Shown: one piece after another, positions 17,268 to 26,124 of the stretch
How positions within the stretch are numbered: position 1 is the stretch's first letter
Layout of the letters: the number at the start of each line of letters is the position of its first letter
NCBI GenBank assembly: GCA_025965155.1
Contig: JAOPXN010000101.1
Span: 1 to 34,716 of the forward strand
Direction of reading: 5' to 3'
DNA length: 34,716 bases
Origin: Propionibacteriaceae bacterium
GTDB lineage: Bacteria > Actinomycetota > Actinomycetes > Propionibacteriales > Propionibacteriaceae
Position numbers and translations under genes: made by a program
The notes under the pieces: generated by a model
What the model saw: the letters and a program-made list of their open reading frames with translations, nothing else
Database searches by the model: none
What the model was told of the DNA's origin: nothing

Positions 17268-17518
17268 TTATCCACAGGTGGTGTGGACAACAGCAGAACC
17301 CTTGTGGGTGACACGCACAGGCCATGTGCAGAGGCTGGGTATAGATCTGGGGATAAATGCGGTAACGATCCCGGAAACCACCTCTGACTAGGCAGGGCTT
17401 CATGCACCAGCCCGTGGATAACTCTTTGTCGCAGATATTTTTACGACCTCTGGGATGGTCCCGCTCAGGTTGACAGCAGGCCGGCCTACCGATATTTGCG
17501 CACAAGGGTTGGGGACAA
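17268..17518. promoter_or_regulatory. Cluster of DnaA-box-like sites
   Basis: A perfect TTATCCACA lies at 17268-17276 (+). Facing it after 5 bp is TTGTCCACA on the minus strand (17282-17290), the form preferred in high-GC actinomycetes. Single-mismatch sites follow on the minus strand: TTATCCCCA (17348-17356) and TTATCCACG (17413-17421); a weaker TTGTCCCCA is at 17510-17518, next to the recQ promoter. Such clusters bind the initiator DnaA, at oriC or at regulatory or titration sites. dnaA and dnaN are not here, so regulation of dnaB/recQ or DnaA titration is more likely than an origin. Confidence 0.6.
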
Positions 17519-17537
17519 CTTAGCCTCCGTAACCGCC

Positions 17538-17543
17538 TAGACT
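17538..17543 (+). promoter_or_regulatory. -10 box for a probable leaderless recQ mRNA
   Basis: TAGACT ends 6 nt before the recQ ATG at 17550. No Shine-Dalgarno precedes the ATG. The upstream DnaA-like site at 17510-17518 would overlap the -35 area of this promoter. Confidence 0.5.
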
Positions 17544-17549
17544 CGGCGG

Positions 17550-19406
17550 ATGACCTCAGCCGCCCCCGTCCAGAGCGAGCAGGCCCCGGCTGGCCTGGAC
17601 GCAGCGCTGGAGGTACTGCACCGGGTCTTCGGCTACCCCACGTTCAGGGGCAACCAGGCGGACATCATCGCCGAGGTGGTGGCCGGCCGGGACGCGCTGG
17701 TGCTGATGCCGACCGGCGGCGGCAAGTCGCTGTGCTACCAGGTTCCGGCCCTGGTCCGCGACGGCGTCGGGGTCGTCATCTCGCCGCTGATCGCGCTGAT
17801 GCAGGACCAGGTCGACGCCCTGCAGGCCCTCGGCGTCCGCGCCGGCTTCCTCAACTCCACCCAGGACGCGGCCGAACGGCAGCGGGTGGAGCGCGCCTTT
17901 CTGGCCGGCGAGCTGGACCTGCTCTACCTGGCCCCGGAGCGGCTACGGGTGGAGTCGACCGCGCGGCTGCTGGACCGCGGCACCATCGCGCTGTTCGCCA
18001 TCGACGAAGCCCACTGCGTCGCCCAGTGGGGCCACGACTTCCGTCCCGACTATCTGGCGCTGTCGACGCTGCACGAGCGCTGGCCCACCGTGCCGCGGAT
18101 CGCGCTGACCGCGACAGCCACCGCTGCCACCCGGGCCGAGATCGCCACCCGGCTGGATCTGACCCGGGCCCGGCACTTCGTGGCCAGCTTCGACCGGCCC
18201 AACATCTCGTACCGGATCGTCGGCAAGGACCAGCCGCGACAGCAGCTGCTGTCCCTGATCCGCGCGGAGCACGCCGGGGACGCTGGCATCGTGTACTGCC
18301 TCTCCCGGGCCTCGGTAGAGGCGACCGCGGAGTTCCTCAACGCGAACAACATCCCCGCGCTGCCCTATCACGCGGGCCTGGACTCCCGTGTCCGCGCCGC
18401 GAACCAGTCCCGGTTCCTGCGCGAGGACGGGCTCGTGATGGTCGCCACCATCGCCTTCGGGATGGGCATCGACAAGCCGGACGTCCGCTTCGTCGCCCAC
18501 CTGGACCTGCCCAAGTCCGTGGAGGGCTACTACCAGGAGACGGGCAGGGCGGGCCGCGACGGGCTGCCCTCCACCGCCTGGCTGGCATACGGGCTGGCCG
18601 ACGTCGTGCAGCAGCGCAAGATGATCGAGACCTCCGACGGCGACGCCGCCCACCGGCGCCGGCTGGGTAGCCAGCTGAACGCCATGCTGGCGCTCTGCGA
18701 GACGGTCGAGTGCCGCCGGTCCCAGCTGCTCGGCTACTTCGGCGAGGCGGGAGGCGACTGCGGCAACTGTGACACCTGCCTGGTCCCGGCCGAGGCGTGG
18801 GACGGCACCGTCCCCGCCCAGAAGGTGCTCTCGACCGTGTTCCGGCTGGACCGGGAGCGAGGACAACGGTTCGGCACCGGACAGGTGGTCGACATCCTGC
18901 TCGGCAAGCAGACCGCCAAGGTGGAGCAGTTCGGTCATTCCACGCTGTCGGTCTTCGGGGTCGGAACCGAGCTGCGGGACGCGGAGTGGCGCGGGGTGGT
19001 GCGCCAGCTGCTGGCTCAGGGGCTGTTGTCGGTGGAGGGCGACCACGGCACCCTCGGCCTGACCGACGCCAGCGCCGAGGTCCTCTACCGCGGACGGCAG
19101 GTACGGCTTCGGCGCGAGCCGGAGCGGACCCGGGCCCCCTCCCGGAGCTCCGCCCGACGCAGCTCTGTCGTCGTGGACCTGCCCGAGCAGGCCGTCGGGC
19201 TGTTCGAACGGCTCCGCGCCTGGCGCGCCGCGACCGCCGCTGAGCAGGGCGTCCCGGCGTACGTCGTCTTCCACGACGCGACCCTGCGGCAGATTGCGAG
19301 CCTCAACCCGTCCGACCTGGAGGGACTCGGCCAGGTCAGCGGCGTGGGCGAGAACAAGCTGGCCAAGTACGGTCAGCAGATCCTGGACACCCTGCACAGC
19401 GGCTGA
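17550..19406 (+). CDS. recQ: ATP-dependent DNA helicase RecQ
   Basis: A 618-residue 3'-5' superfamily 2 helicase for recombination and fork repair. Motifs: RecQ motif 0 around residues 28-36 (GYPTFRGNQ), Walker A PTGGGKS (54-60), DEAH (152-155) in [33 protein letters not shown] and [10 protein letters not shown]. The zinc-binding cysteines appear in [12 protein letters not shown] and DCGNCDTC, then an RQC winged helix, a basic Arg/Ser linker and a C-terminal HRDC domain (about 545-618). Length is standard for bacterial RecQ with one HRDC. It is followed 66 bp later by the copper module, which has its own promoter. Confidence 0.96.
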   Translation: MTSAAPVQSEQAPAGLDAALEVLHRVFGYPTFRGNQADIIAEVVAGRDALVLMPTGGGKSLCYQVPALVRDGVGVVISPLIALMQDQVDALQALGVRAGFLNSTQDAAERQRVERAFLAGELDLLYLAPERLRVESTARLLDRGTIALFAIDEAHCVAQWGHDFRPDYLALSTLHERWPTVPRIALTATATAATRAEIATRLDLTRARHFVASFDRPNISYRIVGKDQPRQQLLSLIRAEHAGDAGIVYCLSRASVEATAEFLNANNIPALPYHAGLDSRVRAANQSRFLREDGLVMVATIAFGMGIDKPDVRFVAHLDLPKSVEGYYQETGRAGRDGLPSTAWLAYGLADVVQQRKMIETSDGDAAHRRRLGSQLNAMLALCETVECRRSQLLGYFGEAGGDCGNCDTCLVPAEAWDGTVPAQKVLSTVFRLDRERGQRFGTGQVVDILLGKQTAKVEQFGHSTLSVFGVGTELRDAEWRGVVRQLLAQGLLSVEGDHGTLGLTDASAEVLYRGRQVRLRREPERTRAPSRSSARRSSVVVDLPEQAVGLFERLRAWRAATAAEQGVPAYVVFHDATLRQIASLNPSDLEGLGQVSGVGENKLAKYGQQILDTLHSG

Positions 19407-19423
19407 CTTCTCCAATCTTCCGC

Positions 19424-19452
19424 TTGGAATGAGTACCCTAGGGGGGTATGGT
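19424..19452 (+). promoter_or_regulatory. Promoter of the csoR-copZ-copA operon
   Basis: TTGGAA (19424-19429), a 17-nt spacer and TATGGT (19447-19452) form a good sigma-70-type promoter. The start would fall near 19459, about 14 nt before the csoR ATG, leaving room for the strong GGAGGAGG ribosome-binding site at 19461-19468. Confidence 0.65.
19434..19448 (+). promoter_or_regulatory. CsoR operator
   Basis: TACCCTAGGGGGGTA is a G/C-tract pseudo-palindrome of the type bound by copper-free CsoR repressors. It fills the spacer between the -35 and -10 elements, so repressor bound there would block RNA polymerase until copper releases it. Confidence 0.65.
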
Positions 19453-19472
19453 TTCTGGCAGGAGGAGGACAG

Positions 19473-19772
19473 ATGAGCGAGAGCACCAGCCATCACGGCT
19501 ACATCGACAGCAAGGACGACTACCTCAAGAGGCTCCGCCGGATCGAGGGCCAGGCCCGTGGGCTGCAGAAGATGGTCGAGGACGAGAAGTACTGCATCGA
19601 CATCCTGACCCAGGTTTCGGCCATGACCAGCGCACTGCAGTCAGTGGCCCTCGGACTGCTGGACGAGCACCTCCACCACTGCGTCGTCGCTGCCGCCCGG
19701 ACCGGCGGAGCCGAGGCCGACCAGAAGATCAAAGAGGCGTCGCAGGCGATCGCTCGCCTGGTTCGTTCCTGA
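19473..19772 (+). CDS. csoR: Copper-sensing transcriptional repressor CsoR
   Basis: A 99-residue all-helical repressor. The Cu(I) ligand set Cys41-His66-Cys70 has exactly the spacing of mycobacterial CsoR (Cys36-His61-Cys65), which separates it from nickel RcnR and persulfide-sensing CstR relatives. KRLRRIEGQARGLQKM (residues 19-34) is the conserved DNA-contacting helix. GGAGGAGGAC precedes the ATG. It should repress its own operon by binding the operator at 19434-19448 and leave it when copper rises. copZ starts 32 bp downstream. Confidence 0.94.
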   Translation: MSESTSHHGYIDSKDDYLKRLRRIEGQARGLQKMVEDEKYCIDILTQVSAMTSALQSVALGLLDEHLHHCVVAAARTGGAEADQKIKEASQAIARLVRS

Positions 19773-19804
19773 ATCCCCGTACCTCGAACCGAAGGAACAT
19801 CACC

Positions 19805-20014
19805 ATGGCCACCACCCAGTACACCGTCACCGGCATGACCTGCGGCCACTGCGTCAACGCGGTCACCGACGAGGTCAGCTCGGTCGAGGGCGTGACCGAC
19901 GTCAAGGTCGTCCTCGAAGGCGGATCGCTCACCGTCACGAGCGACAGCGAGATCCCCTTCGACAAGATCGCCGCCGCCGTGGACGAAGCCGGCTATACCG
20001 TCAGCACGAGTTGA
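19805..20014 (+). CDS. copZ: Copper chaperone CopZ (heavy-metal-associated domain)
   Basis: A 69-residue single HMA domain with the Cu(I)-binding loop GMTCGHC at residues 10-16 and a ferredoxin-like fold ending in [11 protein letters not shown]. It should carry Cu(I) in the cytoplasm and hand it to CopA or CsoR. The ATG at 19805 follows GAAGGAA at good distance. It is the second gene of the operon, with 7 bp between its stop and copA. It is too short to stand out by length, but the motif is unambiguous. Confidence 0.93.
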   Translation: MATTQYTVTGMTCGHCVNAVTDEVSSVEGVTDVKVVLEGGSLTVTSDSEIPFDKIAAAVDEAGYTVSTS

Positions 20015-20021
20015 TCTTGCG

Positions 20022-22259
20022 ATGTTCCCACTGACCCGGCACTCCCCGACGGCGACCTCGACCGACACCCCGGACAGCATCGAGCTCGACATCTCCGGCA
20101 TGACCTGCGCTTCCTGCGCGGCCAGGATCGAGAAGAAGCTGAACCGGATGGACGGCGTCAGCGCGAGCGTCAACTACGCCACCGAGAAGAGCCGGGTCCG
20201 CTTCGTCAGCCCGGTCACCGTGCAAGACCTGATCACCACGGTCGAGAAGACGGGATACGGCGCATCCCTGCCGGTGCAGGAATCCCGCGACGAGGACGAG
20301 CCGGTCCGCCGGCTGCGGCGCCGGCTGATCATCGCCGGCGCCCTCAGCGTCCCGGTGATCGCCATGTCGATGGTTCCGGCGCTTCAGTTCCCCGGCTGGC
20401 AGTGGGTCTCCTTGCTGCTGGCCCTGCCGGTGATCGTGTGGGGCGGATGGCCGTTCCACCGCGCCGCCGTCACCAACCTCCGGCACGGCAGCGCCACCAT
20501 GGACACACTGATCTCCCTCGGCACCCTGGCGGCGTTGGGCTGGTCGCTGTACGCGTTGTTCTTCGGGATGGCGGGCGAGATCGGCTTCATCCACCCGTTC
20601 GAGTTCCGGCTGGAACGGCACGACGGCACGGCCAACATCTATCTCGAGGCAGCCGTTGCCATCACCACCTTCATCCTCGCCGGCCGCTACATCGAGGTCC
20701 GGTCGAAACGGCAGGCCGGAGCCGCGCTGCGCGCCCTACTGGAGCTGGGCGCCGCGGAGGTGTCAGTACTGCAGGACGGCGTGGAACGGCGCGTCGGCAT
20801 CGACGAGCTCAGAGTCGGTGACCAGTTCGTCGCACGCCCCGGGGAGAAGATCGCCACCGACGGCCGGATCGTCTCCGGGCACAGTGCCATCGACGCGTCG
20901 ATGGTCACCGGCGAGTCGGTCCCGGTCGAGGCGGGACCCGGTGACGACGTCGTCGGTGCGACGATCAACACCAGCGGACGGCTGGTGGTGGTCGCTACCC
21001 GGATCGGCGCCGACACCCAGCTCGCCCAGATCGCCCGGATGGTCGAGGAGGCGCAGAACGGCAAGGCGCAGGTGCAGCGGCTGGCCGACAAGGTTGCCGG
21101 AATCTTCGTCCCCGTGGTGCTGGCGCTGGCTGCGGCGACGTTGGTGTTCTGGCTGGTGCAGGGCGCCAGCACCCAGTTCGCCTTCACCGCAGCAGTGGCG
21201 GTGTTGATCATCGCCTGCCCCTGCGCGTTGGGTCTGGCTACACCGACCGCGCTGATGGTCGGCACCGGGCGTGGCGCCCAGCTGGGCATCGTGATCAAGG
21301 GACCCGAGGTGTTGGAGTCGACCCGGCAGGTGGACACGGTGATCTTGGACAAGACAGGCACTGTCACCGAAGGCCGGATGGCGGTGGTCTCGGTCAGCGT
21401 GCCGCCGGGTGGCGAGGAGTCCGAGCTGCTGCACCTCGCCGGGGCGGTCGAGTCCGGCTCGCAGCATCCCATCGCCAAGGCGATCGCCGACCGTGCTGCC
21501 GTCGGCAACACCGTCGCCGTTGAGGACTTCCGTAGTGCGGATGGGCTCGGCGCACTGGGCCGGGTCGACGGCGTGACGGTCGTCGTCGGCCGTCCCAGCC
21601 TGCTGGCGGAGCACCGGCTGTCGATCTCCGAACCCGTGCAGGTGGCGTTCGACTCCGCCCAGGCCGCAGGGCACACGGCCGTCCTGGTCGGGTGGGACGG
21701 ACAGGCCCGCGGTGTGATTGCCGTCGCCGACACGATCAAGCCGACCTCTGCTGAGGCGGTCCGCGATCTCCGCGCGCTCGGTCTGACCCCGGTGCTGCTG
21801 ACCGGTGATCACCAGGTCGCCGCCGAGTCGGTGGCCGCTGCGGTCGGCATCGAGCGGGTGGTCGCCGGGGTGCGTCCGGACGAGAAGGTGGCCGAGGTGG
21901 TCCGCCTGCAGCAGGCCGGTCACCGGGTCGCCATGGTCGGCGATGGGGTGAACGACGCGGCGGCGCTGGCCCAGTCCGATCTTGGTATCTCGATGGGCAC
22001 CGGGACCGATGTTGCCATCCAGGCAGGAGATCTTACTCTGGTGCGTGGCGACCTGAGGGTCGCGGCGGATGCCATCCGGCTGTCCCGGGCGACGCTGCAT
22101 ACCATCAAGCTGAACTTGTTCTGGGCCTTCGCGTACAACGTGGCTGCGATCCCGCTAGCCGCGGCCGGGTTTCTCAACCCGGTCTTCGCCGGAGCCGCGA
22201 TGGCGTTGAGCTCGGTGTTCGTGGTTACCAACAGCCTCCGGCTGCGCCGCTTCCGCTGA
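20022..22259 (+). CDS. copA: Copper-exporting P1B-type ATPase CopA
   Basis: A 745-residue membrane pump that exports Cu(I) using ATP. One N-terminal HMA domain (about 19-85) has GMTCASC with Cys29/Cys32. The translocation site is Cys399-Pro-Cys401 in [13 protein letters not shown], the phosphorylated residue is Asp443 in DKTGTVTEG, the class-defining HP pair is in [10 protein letters not shown], and the hinge [14 protein letters not shown] is near the C-terminus. Eight transmembrane helices are expected; the last pair ends NSLRLRRFR. Only a weak ribosome-binding site is seen, so translation probably depends on coupling to copZ 7 bp upstream. Confidence 0.95.
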   Translation: MFPLTRHSPTATSTDTPDSIELDISGMTCASCAARIEKKLNRMDGVSASVNYATEKSRVRFVSPVTVQDLITTVEKTGYGASLPVQESRDEDEPVRRLRRRLIIAGALSVPVIAMSMVPALQFPGWQWVSLLLALPVIVWGGWPFHRAAVTNLRHGSATMDTLISLGTLAALGWSLYALFFGMAGEIGFIHPFEFRLERHDGTANIYLEAAVAITTFILAGRYIEVRSKRQAGAALRALLELGAAEVSVLQDGVERRVGIDELRVGDQFVARPGEKIATDGRIVSGHSAIDASMVTGESVPVEAGPGDDVVGATINTSGRLVVVATRIGADTQLAQIARMVEEAQNGKAQVQRLADKVAGIFVPVVLALAAATLVFWLVQGASTQFAFTAAVAVLIIACPCALGLATPTALMVGTGRGAQLGIVIKGPEVLESTRQVDTVILDKTGTVTEGRMAVVSVSVPPGGEESELLHLAGAVESGSQHPIAKAIADRAAVGNTVAVEDFRSADGLGALGRVDGVTVVVGRPSLLAEHRLSISEPVQVAFDSAQAAGHTAVLVGWDGQARGVIAVADTIKPTSAEAVRDLRALGLTPVLLTGDHQVAAESVAAAVGIERVVAGVRPDEKVAEVVRLQQAGHRVAMVGDGVNDAAALAQSDLGISMGTGTDVAIQAGDLTLVRGDLRVAADAIRLSRATLHTIKLNLFWAFAYNVAAIPLAAAGFLNPVFAGAAMALSSVFVVTNSLRLRRFR

Positions 22260-22292
22260 TCCGCGGGCTCGCCGGCAGTTTCCTTTTGCTGG

Positions 22293-22379
22293 GACAAGGG
22301 AGAAGATGGCCTGGACCCCTCCACCATGGACGCGTACGCCGCAGCGTATCTCGGCCTCCCGACCAAGGAGATCCCGTGA
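22293..22379 (+). pseudogene. Possible leftover C-terminus of a lost gene upstream of phoD
   Basis: Between copA and phoD one frame reads as protein-like sequence (DKGEDGLDPSTMDAY, then AAAYLGLPTKEIP) with GC-rich third positions and ends at a TGA overlapping the phoD start as GTGA. That overlap is typical of translationally coupled gene pairs. Only one in-frame ATG (22326, 17 codons) exists, so no complete gene is present. It is in the same frame as copA beyond its stop. It may be chance. Confidence 0.25.
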
Positions 22380-23992
22380 GCTCAACAGCCCCGACGAACT
22401 TTCCGCGACGACGCTTCCTCGGCTACGGCGGCGCTGGGGCAGCCGCGGTGCTGCTGGGCACCGGCACCTGGAGCGCGAGCACCACCGCAGCAATGCCGCG
22501 GAAATCACCCGACCCGTTCACCTTGGGCGTCGCCTCCGGCGATCCGTCGGCCACCGGGGTGGCGCTGTGGACCCGACTCGCACCCGACCCGTTTGCCGCC
22601 GACGGCCGTGGTGGGATGGACCGCAAGCCGGTTCGGGTCCACTATCAAGTGGCTTGCGACGAGCACTTCCGTCGCGTTGTCTGCCGCGGCAGCGTTGTAG
22701 CCGTACCCGAGCTCGACCACGCAGTCCACCCCGAACTTGAGGGCCTCGAACCGAATCGGTGCTACTGGTACCGGTTCCGGGCGGGGCCCCACCTGTCGGA
22801 GGTCGGTCGAACCAAGACCACTCCGGACGGCCGCACGATGCCGCGGTCGCTGAGGTTCGCCTTTGTCTCATGCCAGGCCTGGCAGGATGGCTACTTCACC
22901 GCCTACGACCATCTGGCCTGCGAAGATCTTGATCTTGTAGTGCATCTCGGCGACTACATCTACGAGTCCGGGCTGAAGTCCAACAAGCGCAACATCGTGC
23001 TGCCCAGTCAGTTCGACGGCGAGGCGTTTGATCTTGGTCGGTACCGGCTGCAGTACTCCCTCTACAAGTCCGAGCGGCCGCTGCAGCGAGCCCATGCAGC
23101 CTTTCCCTGGTTGCAGACCATGGATGACCACGAGGTGGAGAACAACTGGGCCGGCGACCACTCCCAGCCCGACCGCGAACCCGACCAGGACCCGGTAGTC
23201 TTCCGCCGCCGCCGCGCCGCGGCCTTCCAGGCGATGTATGAGAACCTCCCATTTCGCTGTGCCCAGCTGCCATCCGGGCCCGACGTCCGGCTGCACCGGC
23301 GGATCCGCTACGGACGGTTGGCCGACTTCACCATGCTCGACACCCGGCAGTACCGCGACAGGCAGCCGTGCGGCGGCGGGGGGTCAGCCGACTGCTCCGA
23401 CAGGTTCGGCGCCGACCGCACCATGCTCGGCGGGAAGCAGAAGGAGTGGCTGCTGGACGGCTTTTCTTGCTCTCCCGCTCGATGGCAGATTCTCGGCAAC
23501 CAAGTCACGATGGCGCAGACCGACCGGGACCCTTCGCCGTCGAGGACCTACGTCTGGCTGGACCCGTGGGACGGGTACGTGGCGGAGCGGAACGAGGTCC
23601 TTGCCGAAGCCGAGGAGCGCGGCGTCCGGAACCTCGTGGTGATCACGGGTGACCGGCACACCAACTACGCCGTGGATCTCAAGCGGGACTACGCCGATCC
23701 GGGCTCCAGCACCGTCGGGGCGGAGTTCGTCGGCACGTCGATTACCAGCGGCGGGGATGGTGCCGATATGAACGACCAGGGCCGGGCCTTCCTGGCCGCC
23801 AACCCGCACCTGAAGTTCTTCAACTTCCAGCGAGGCTACAGCCGGATGACCGTGACGCCGCAGCAGTGCCGCAACGACTTCAGGGTCGTGCCGTTCGTAC
23901 TCCAACAGGGCGCGCCGGTGAGCACCCGGGCCAGTTTCGTGGTGCAGGACCGGATACCGGGAGTTCAACTCGACTACCCGAGCCTCGACTGA
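22376..23992 (+). CDS. phoD: PhoD-family alkaline phosphatase/phosphodiesterase, Tat-exported
   Basis: A 538-residue secreted metallo-phosphatase. The N-terminus carries a twin-arginine signal, PRRRFLGYGGAGAAAVLLG (residues 10-28), so the protein should be exported folded. The N-terminal PhoD domain starts near DPFTLGVASGDP; metal-site motifs include HLGDYIYESG, TMDDHEVENNW and VITGDRHTNY. The GTG start at 22376 has AAGGAG 6 nt upstream; longer in-frame starts would hide the Tat motif. PhoD enzymes use Ca/Fe and release phosphate from mono- and diesters, including teichoic acids and phospholipids. No PHO box was recognised by eye. It follows copA by 116 bp but is functionally unrelated. Confidence 0.92.
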   Translation: MSSTAPTNFPRRRFLGYGGAGAAAVLLGTGTWSASTTAAMPRKSPDPFTLGVASGDPSATGVALWTRLAPDPFAADGRGGMDRKPVRVHYQVACDEHFRRVVCRGSVVAVPELDHAVHPELEGLEPNRCYWYRFRAGPHLSEVGRTKTTPDGRTMPRSLRFAFVSCQAWQDGYFTAYDHLACEDLDLVVHLGDYIYESGLKSNKRNIVLPSQFDGEAFDLGRYRLQYSLYKSERPLQRAHAAFPWLQTMDDHEVENNWAGDHSQPDREPDQDPVVFRRRRAAAFQAMYENLPFRCAQLPSGPDVRLHRRIRYGRLADFTMLDTRQYRDRQPCGGGGSADCSDRFGADRTMLGGKQKEWLLDGFSCSPARWQILGNQVTMAQTDRDPSPSRTYVWLDPWDGYVAERNEVLAEAEERGVRNLVVITGDRHTNYAVDLKRDYADPGSSTVGAEFVGTSITSGGDGADMNDQGRAFLAANPHLKFFNFQRGYSRMTVTPQQCRNDFRVVPFVLQQGAPVSTRASFVVQDRIPGVQLDYPSLD

Positions 23993-24038
23993 GCCGAGCA
24001 CGTGGGCAACGCGCACCGGTCGAGCGTGCTGCGGCAGG

Positions 24039-24806
24039 ATGGGCGACGTGCGAATCGCCACCTGGAACGTGAACTCGATCGGTGCGCGGCTGCCCCGGCT
24101 GCTGGACTGGCTGGAGCAGCGTTCACCGGATGCGGTGGCCCTGCAGGAGACCAAGTGCACCGACGGGGCCTTCCCGTACGCGGATCTGAGCAGGCTCGGC
24201 TACGAGGCGCTGCACGTCGGCGACGGGCGGTGGAACGGGGTCGCGGTGCTGTCGAAGGTCGGCCTCGAGCCGCTGGCCACCGAGCTGCCCGGACATCCGG
24301 AGCCGCGGTTCGCCCGGGCCCGCTGCGGTCCGCTGTCGGTGACGAGTGTGTACGTACCCAACGGGCGCTCACTGGACGACCCGCACTACCTCTACAAGCT
24401 GGACTGGCTCGCCACCCTGCGACGCACCCTGGACGAGCAGGACCCGGCGGACCCGATCGCCGTAATGGGCGACTTCAACGTCGCGCTGACCGACGCCGAC
24501 GTGTGGAACATCAAAGCCTTCGCCGGTTCCACCCACGTCACGCCGGCGGAGCGGCAGGGAGTCCAGCATCTGCTGGACTGGGGACTGACCGATGTACGGG
24601 CCCGGCCGGGCAAGGGTGACCACCCGTTCACCTACTGGGACTACCGGGCCGGGATGTTCCACAAGGACTTCGGGATGCGGATCGACTACGTGCTGACCAG
24701 CCGGACCGTTGAGGTCGGCGACGCCTACGTCGACCGGGAGGCGCGCAAGGGCAAGGGCCCGTCCGACCACGCGCCGGTGCTGGTCGAGGTCTCCATCGAG
24801 GGCTGA
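24039..24806 (+). CDS. xth: Exodeoxyribonuclease III
   Basis: A 255-residue base-excision repair enzyme with AP-endonuclease and 3'-5' exonuclease activity. Active-site residues are all present: Asn10 (ATWNVNS), Glu37 (LQETKC), Tyr105 (VYVPNGR), Asp145/Asn147 (GDFNVA) and Asp243-His244 (PSDHAPV). The ATG at 24039 and a GTG at 24048 are both possible; the GTG has AGGA about 8 nt upstream and begins right at the first strand. It is monocistronic, with a structured intergenic element following it. Confidence 0.94.
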   Translation: MGDVRIATWNVNSIGARLPRLLDWLEQRSPDAVALQETKCTDGAFPYADLSRLGYEALHVGDGRWNGVAVLSKVGLEPLATELPGHPEPRFARARCGPLSVTSVYVPNGRSLDDPHYLYKLDWLATLRRTLDEQDPADPIAVMGDFNVALTDADVWNIKAFAGSTHVTPAERQGVQHLLDWGLTDVRARPGKGDHPFTYWDYRAGMFHKDFGMRIDYVLTSRTVEVGDAYVDREARKGKGPSDHAPVLVEVSIEG

Positions 24807-24862
24807 GGCGTGCTGCCGCGGCTGGGTCCGAGCAGGCGGACCGGGCGAGTCGCCGGGGTGCG

Positions 24863-24950
24863 GTCCAGTTATCTGCCGCTCGTCGCGGCGGCCGCCCGCG
24901 ACACGCGGCTGAGCCGGCCCGCTGCGCCGATGAGGGGCTGATAACTGGAC
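24863..24950. repeat. Inverted-repeat-bounded, hairpin-rich intergenic element
   Basis: GTCCAGTTATC (24863-24873) is repeated exactly in inverse as GATAACTGGAC (24940-24950); with one mismatch the arms extend to 15 bp. Inside is a second perfect hairpin, GTCGCGG (24882-24888) with CCGCGAC (24896-24902). It could be a bidirectional barrier or terminator after xth, a small structured RNA, or a mobile repeat. There is no U-tract. Confidence 0.5.
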
Positions 24951-24991
24951 TCTGGTCAGTAGCGCCCGCCAGGGTTGCCGGCGGCGGGCAC

Positions 24992-24997
24992 TAGATT
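24992..24997 (+). promoter_or_regulatory. -10 box for a probable leaderless FemX-like mRNA
   Basis: TAGATT ends 7 nt before the GTG at 25005, and no Shine-Dalgarno is present. Just upstream a perfect 7-bp hairpin (GCCCGCC 24964-24970 / GGCGGGC 24983-24989) overlaps the -35 area and might be an operator. Confidence 0.55.
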
Positions 24998-25004
24998 CGT
25001 ACCC

Positions 25005-26120
25005 GTGGCACTCACGGTACGGACCATTACGACGGACGAACACCTCGCGTTTAACCAGAAGCGACCCTCGCTGAGCTTCCTGCAGACCCCTGCCTGGGCC
25101 AAGGTGAAGAGCGAGTGGCGCAGCGAGTCGCTCGGCTGGTTCGACGAGATCGGGTCGCAGGTCGGTGCCGGGCTGGTGCTGTACCGGCAGCTGCCCAAGA
25201 TCAAGCGTTATCTGGCCTACCTCCCGGAGGGTCCGGTGATCGACTGGGACACCAACGACCTCGGAGCCTGGCTGACCCCGCTCGCTGAGCACGCGAAGGA
25301 GGCCGGCGCCTTCGGCCTTCGGATCGGTGCCCCGGTGGTGGTGCGTCGGTGGGGGCCGGACACCATCAAAGCTGCGATCGCCGACCCCGAGATCGTCCGG
25401 CTGAACCAGGTGCTGCCCGACGACCTCAACCATCACGCCACCCATCTGCGCAACGAGCTCCGCGAGCTCGGCTGGCGTCCGCCGGATGATCAGGAGGGCT
25501 TCGCCGCCGGACAGCCGCGGTTCGTCTTCCAGCTGCCGCTGGCCGGCAAGACCGAGGAACAGCTACTGACAGGGATGAACCAGCTCTGGCGGCGCAACAT
25601 CAAGAAGTCAGCCAAGGCCGGCGTCACCGTGACCGTCGGCTCCGCTGAGGACCTGCCCGCCTTCCACCAGCTGTATCTGGAGACCGCGGCCCGGGACGGG
25701 TTCAGCCCCCGGCCGCTGTCCTACTTCCAGACCATGTTCGACGCGCTGCTCGGCGAGGACAAGGACCGGATCCGGCTCTATCTGGCCTCCCACGAAGGCG
25801 ACCTGGTGGCCGCCACCACCTGGGTCCGGGTGGGTCAGCACGCCTGGTACTCCTACGGTGCCAGCTCGACGGCCAAGCGGGATGTCCGCGGCTCCAACGC
25901 CATCCAGTGGCAGATGATCAAGGACGCTGCGGAGGCCGGCGCGACCGTCTACGACCTGCGCGGCATCACCGACAGCGTGGACAGCGAGGACCCGCACCTG
26001 GGCCTGATCCAGTTCAAGGTCGGCACCGGCGGCGAGGCGGTGGAGTACCTGGGCGAGTGGGACCTGCCGCTCAACCCCATCCTCTACAAGGCTTTCGACC
26101 TCTACATGAAGCGCCGGTAG
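25005..26120 (+). CDS. FemX/FemAB-family peptidoglycan bridge aminoacyltransferase
   Basis: A 371-residue tandem-GNAT-fold transferase. The first domain contains FLQTPAWAKVKSEWRSE, typical of Fem proteins that bind the lipid II peptide; the second has NQLWRRNIKKSAKAG and the GASS...SNAIQWQMIKDA segment ending in the YDLRGITDS region. Family members add Gly, Ala or Ser from charged tRNA to the stem peptide on the cytoplasmic side of the membrane. GTG 25005 is chosen over the open frame to 24975 because a -10 box sits 7 nt before it. The alanine-racemase-like gene begins 4 bp after its stop, so the two probably act together. Which residue is added is unknown. Confidence 0.88.
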   Translation: MALTVRTITTDEHLAFNQKRPSLSFLQTPAWAKVKSEWRSESLGWFDEIGSQVGAGLVLYRQLPKIKRYLAYLPEGPVIDWDTNDLGAWLTPLAEHAKEAGAFGLRIGAPVVVRRWGPDTIKAAIADPEIVRLNQVLPDDLNHHATHLRNELRELGWRPPDDQEGFAAGQPRFVFQLPLAGKTEEQLLTGMNQLWRRNIKKSAKAGVTVTVGSAEDLPAFHQLYLETAARDGFSPRPLSYFQTMFDALLGEDKDRIRLYLASHEGDLVAATTWVRVGQHAWYSYGASSTAKRDVRGSNAIQWQMIKDAAEAGATVYDLRGITDSVDSEDPHLGLIQFKVGTGGEAVEYLGEWDLPLNPILYKAFDLYMKRR

Positions 26121-26124
26121 CCTG

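Larger units (their letters stand above)
17104..17549. other. dnaB-recQ divergent intergenic region
   Basis: A 446-bp spacer, the only long gene-free stretch here. It holds the dnaB ribosome-binding site, five DnaA-box-like sequences, short AT-rich patches (around 17431-17443 and 17491-17497) and the recQ promoter. Open frames crossing it (for example 17196-17387) lack coding character and ribosome-binding sites. Confidence 0.8.

Noticed and set aside
17470-17498. TTGACA-17-TATTTG as the recQ promoter
   Set aside because: It would leave a leader of about 45 nt with no Shine-Dalgarno before the ATG; the TAGACT box 6 nt before the ATG explains the start better, though both could be used.
17104-17505. 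134-codon N-terminal extension of DnaB
   Set aside because: Cys/Pro/Arg-rich non-coding translation over the DnaA-box region; a strong ribosome-binding site supports GTG 17103.
17104-17549. Interpretation of the DnaA-box cluster as the chromosomal origin oriC
   Set aside because: dnaA, dnaN, rpmH and other origin neighbours are absent and only five sites are visible; kept as a regulatory or titration locus.
17943-19496. 517-codon minus-strand open frame opposite recQ
   Set aside because: Antisense shadow; recQ motifs are complete on the plus strand.
22306-22740. 144-codon plus-strand frame starting after copA
   Set aside because: Arg/Pro-rich shadow running into the phoD coding sequence in another frame.
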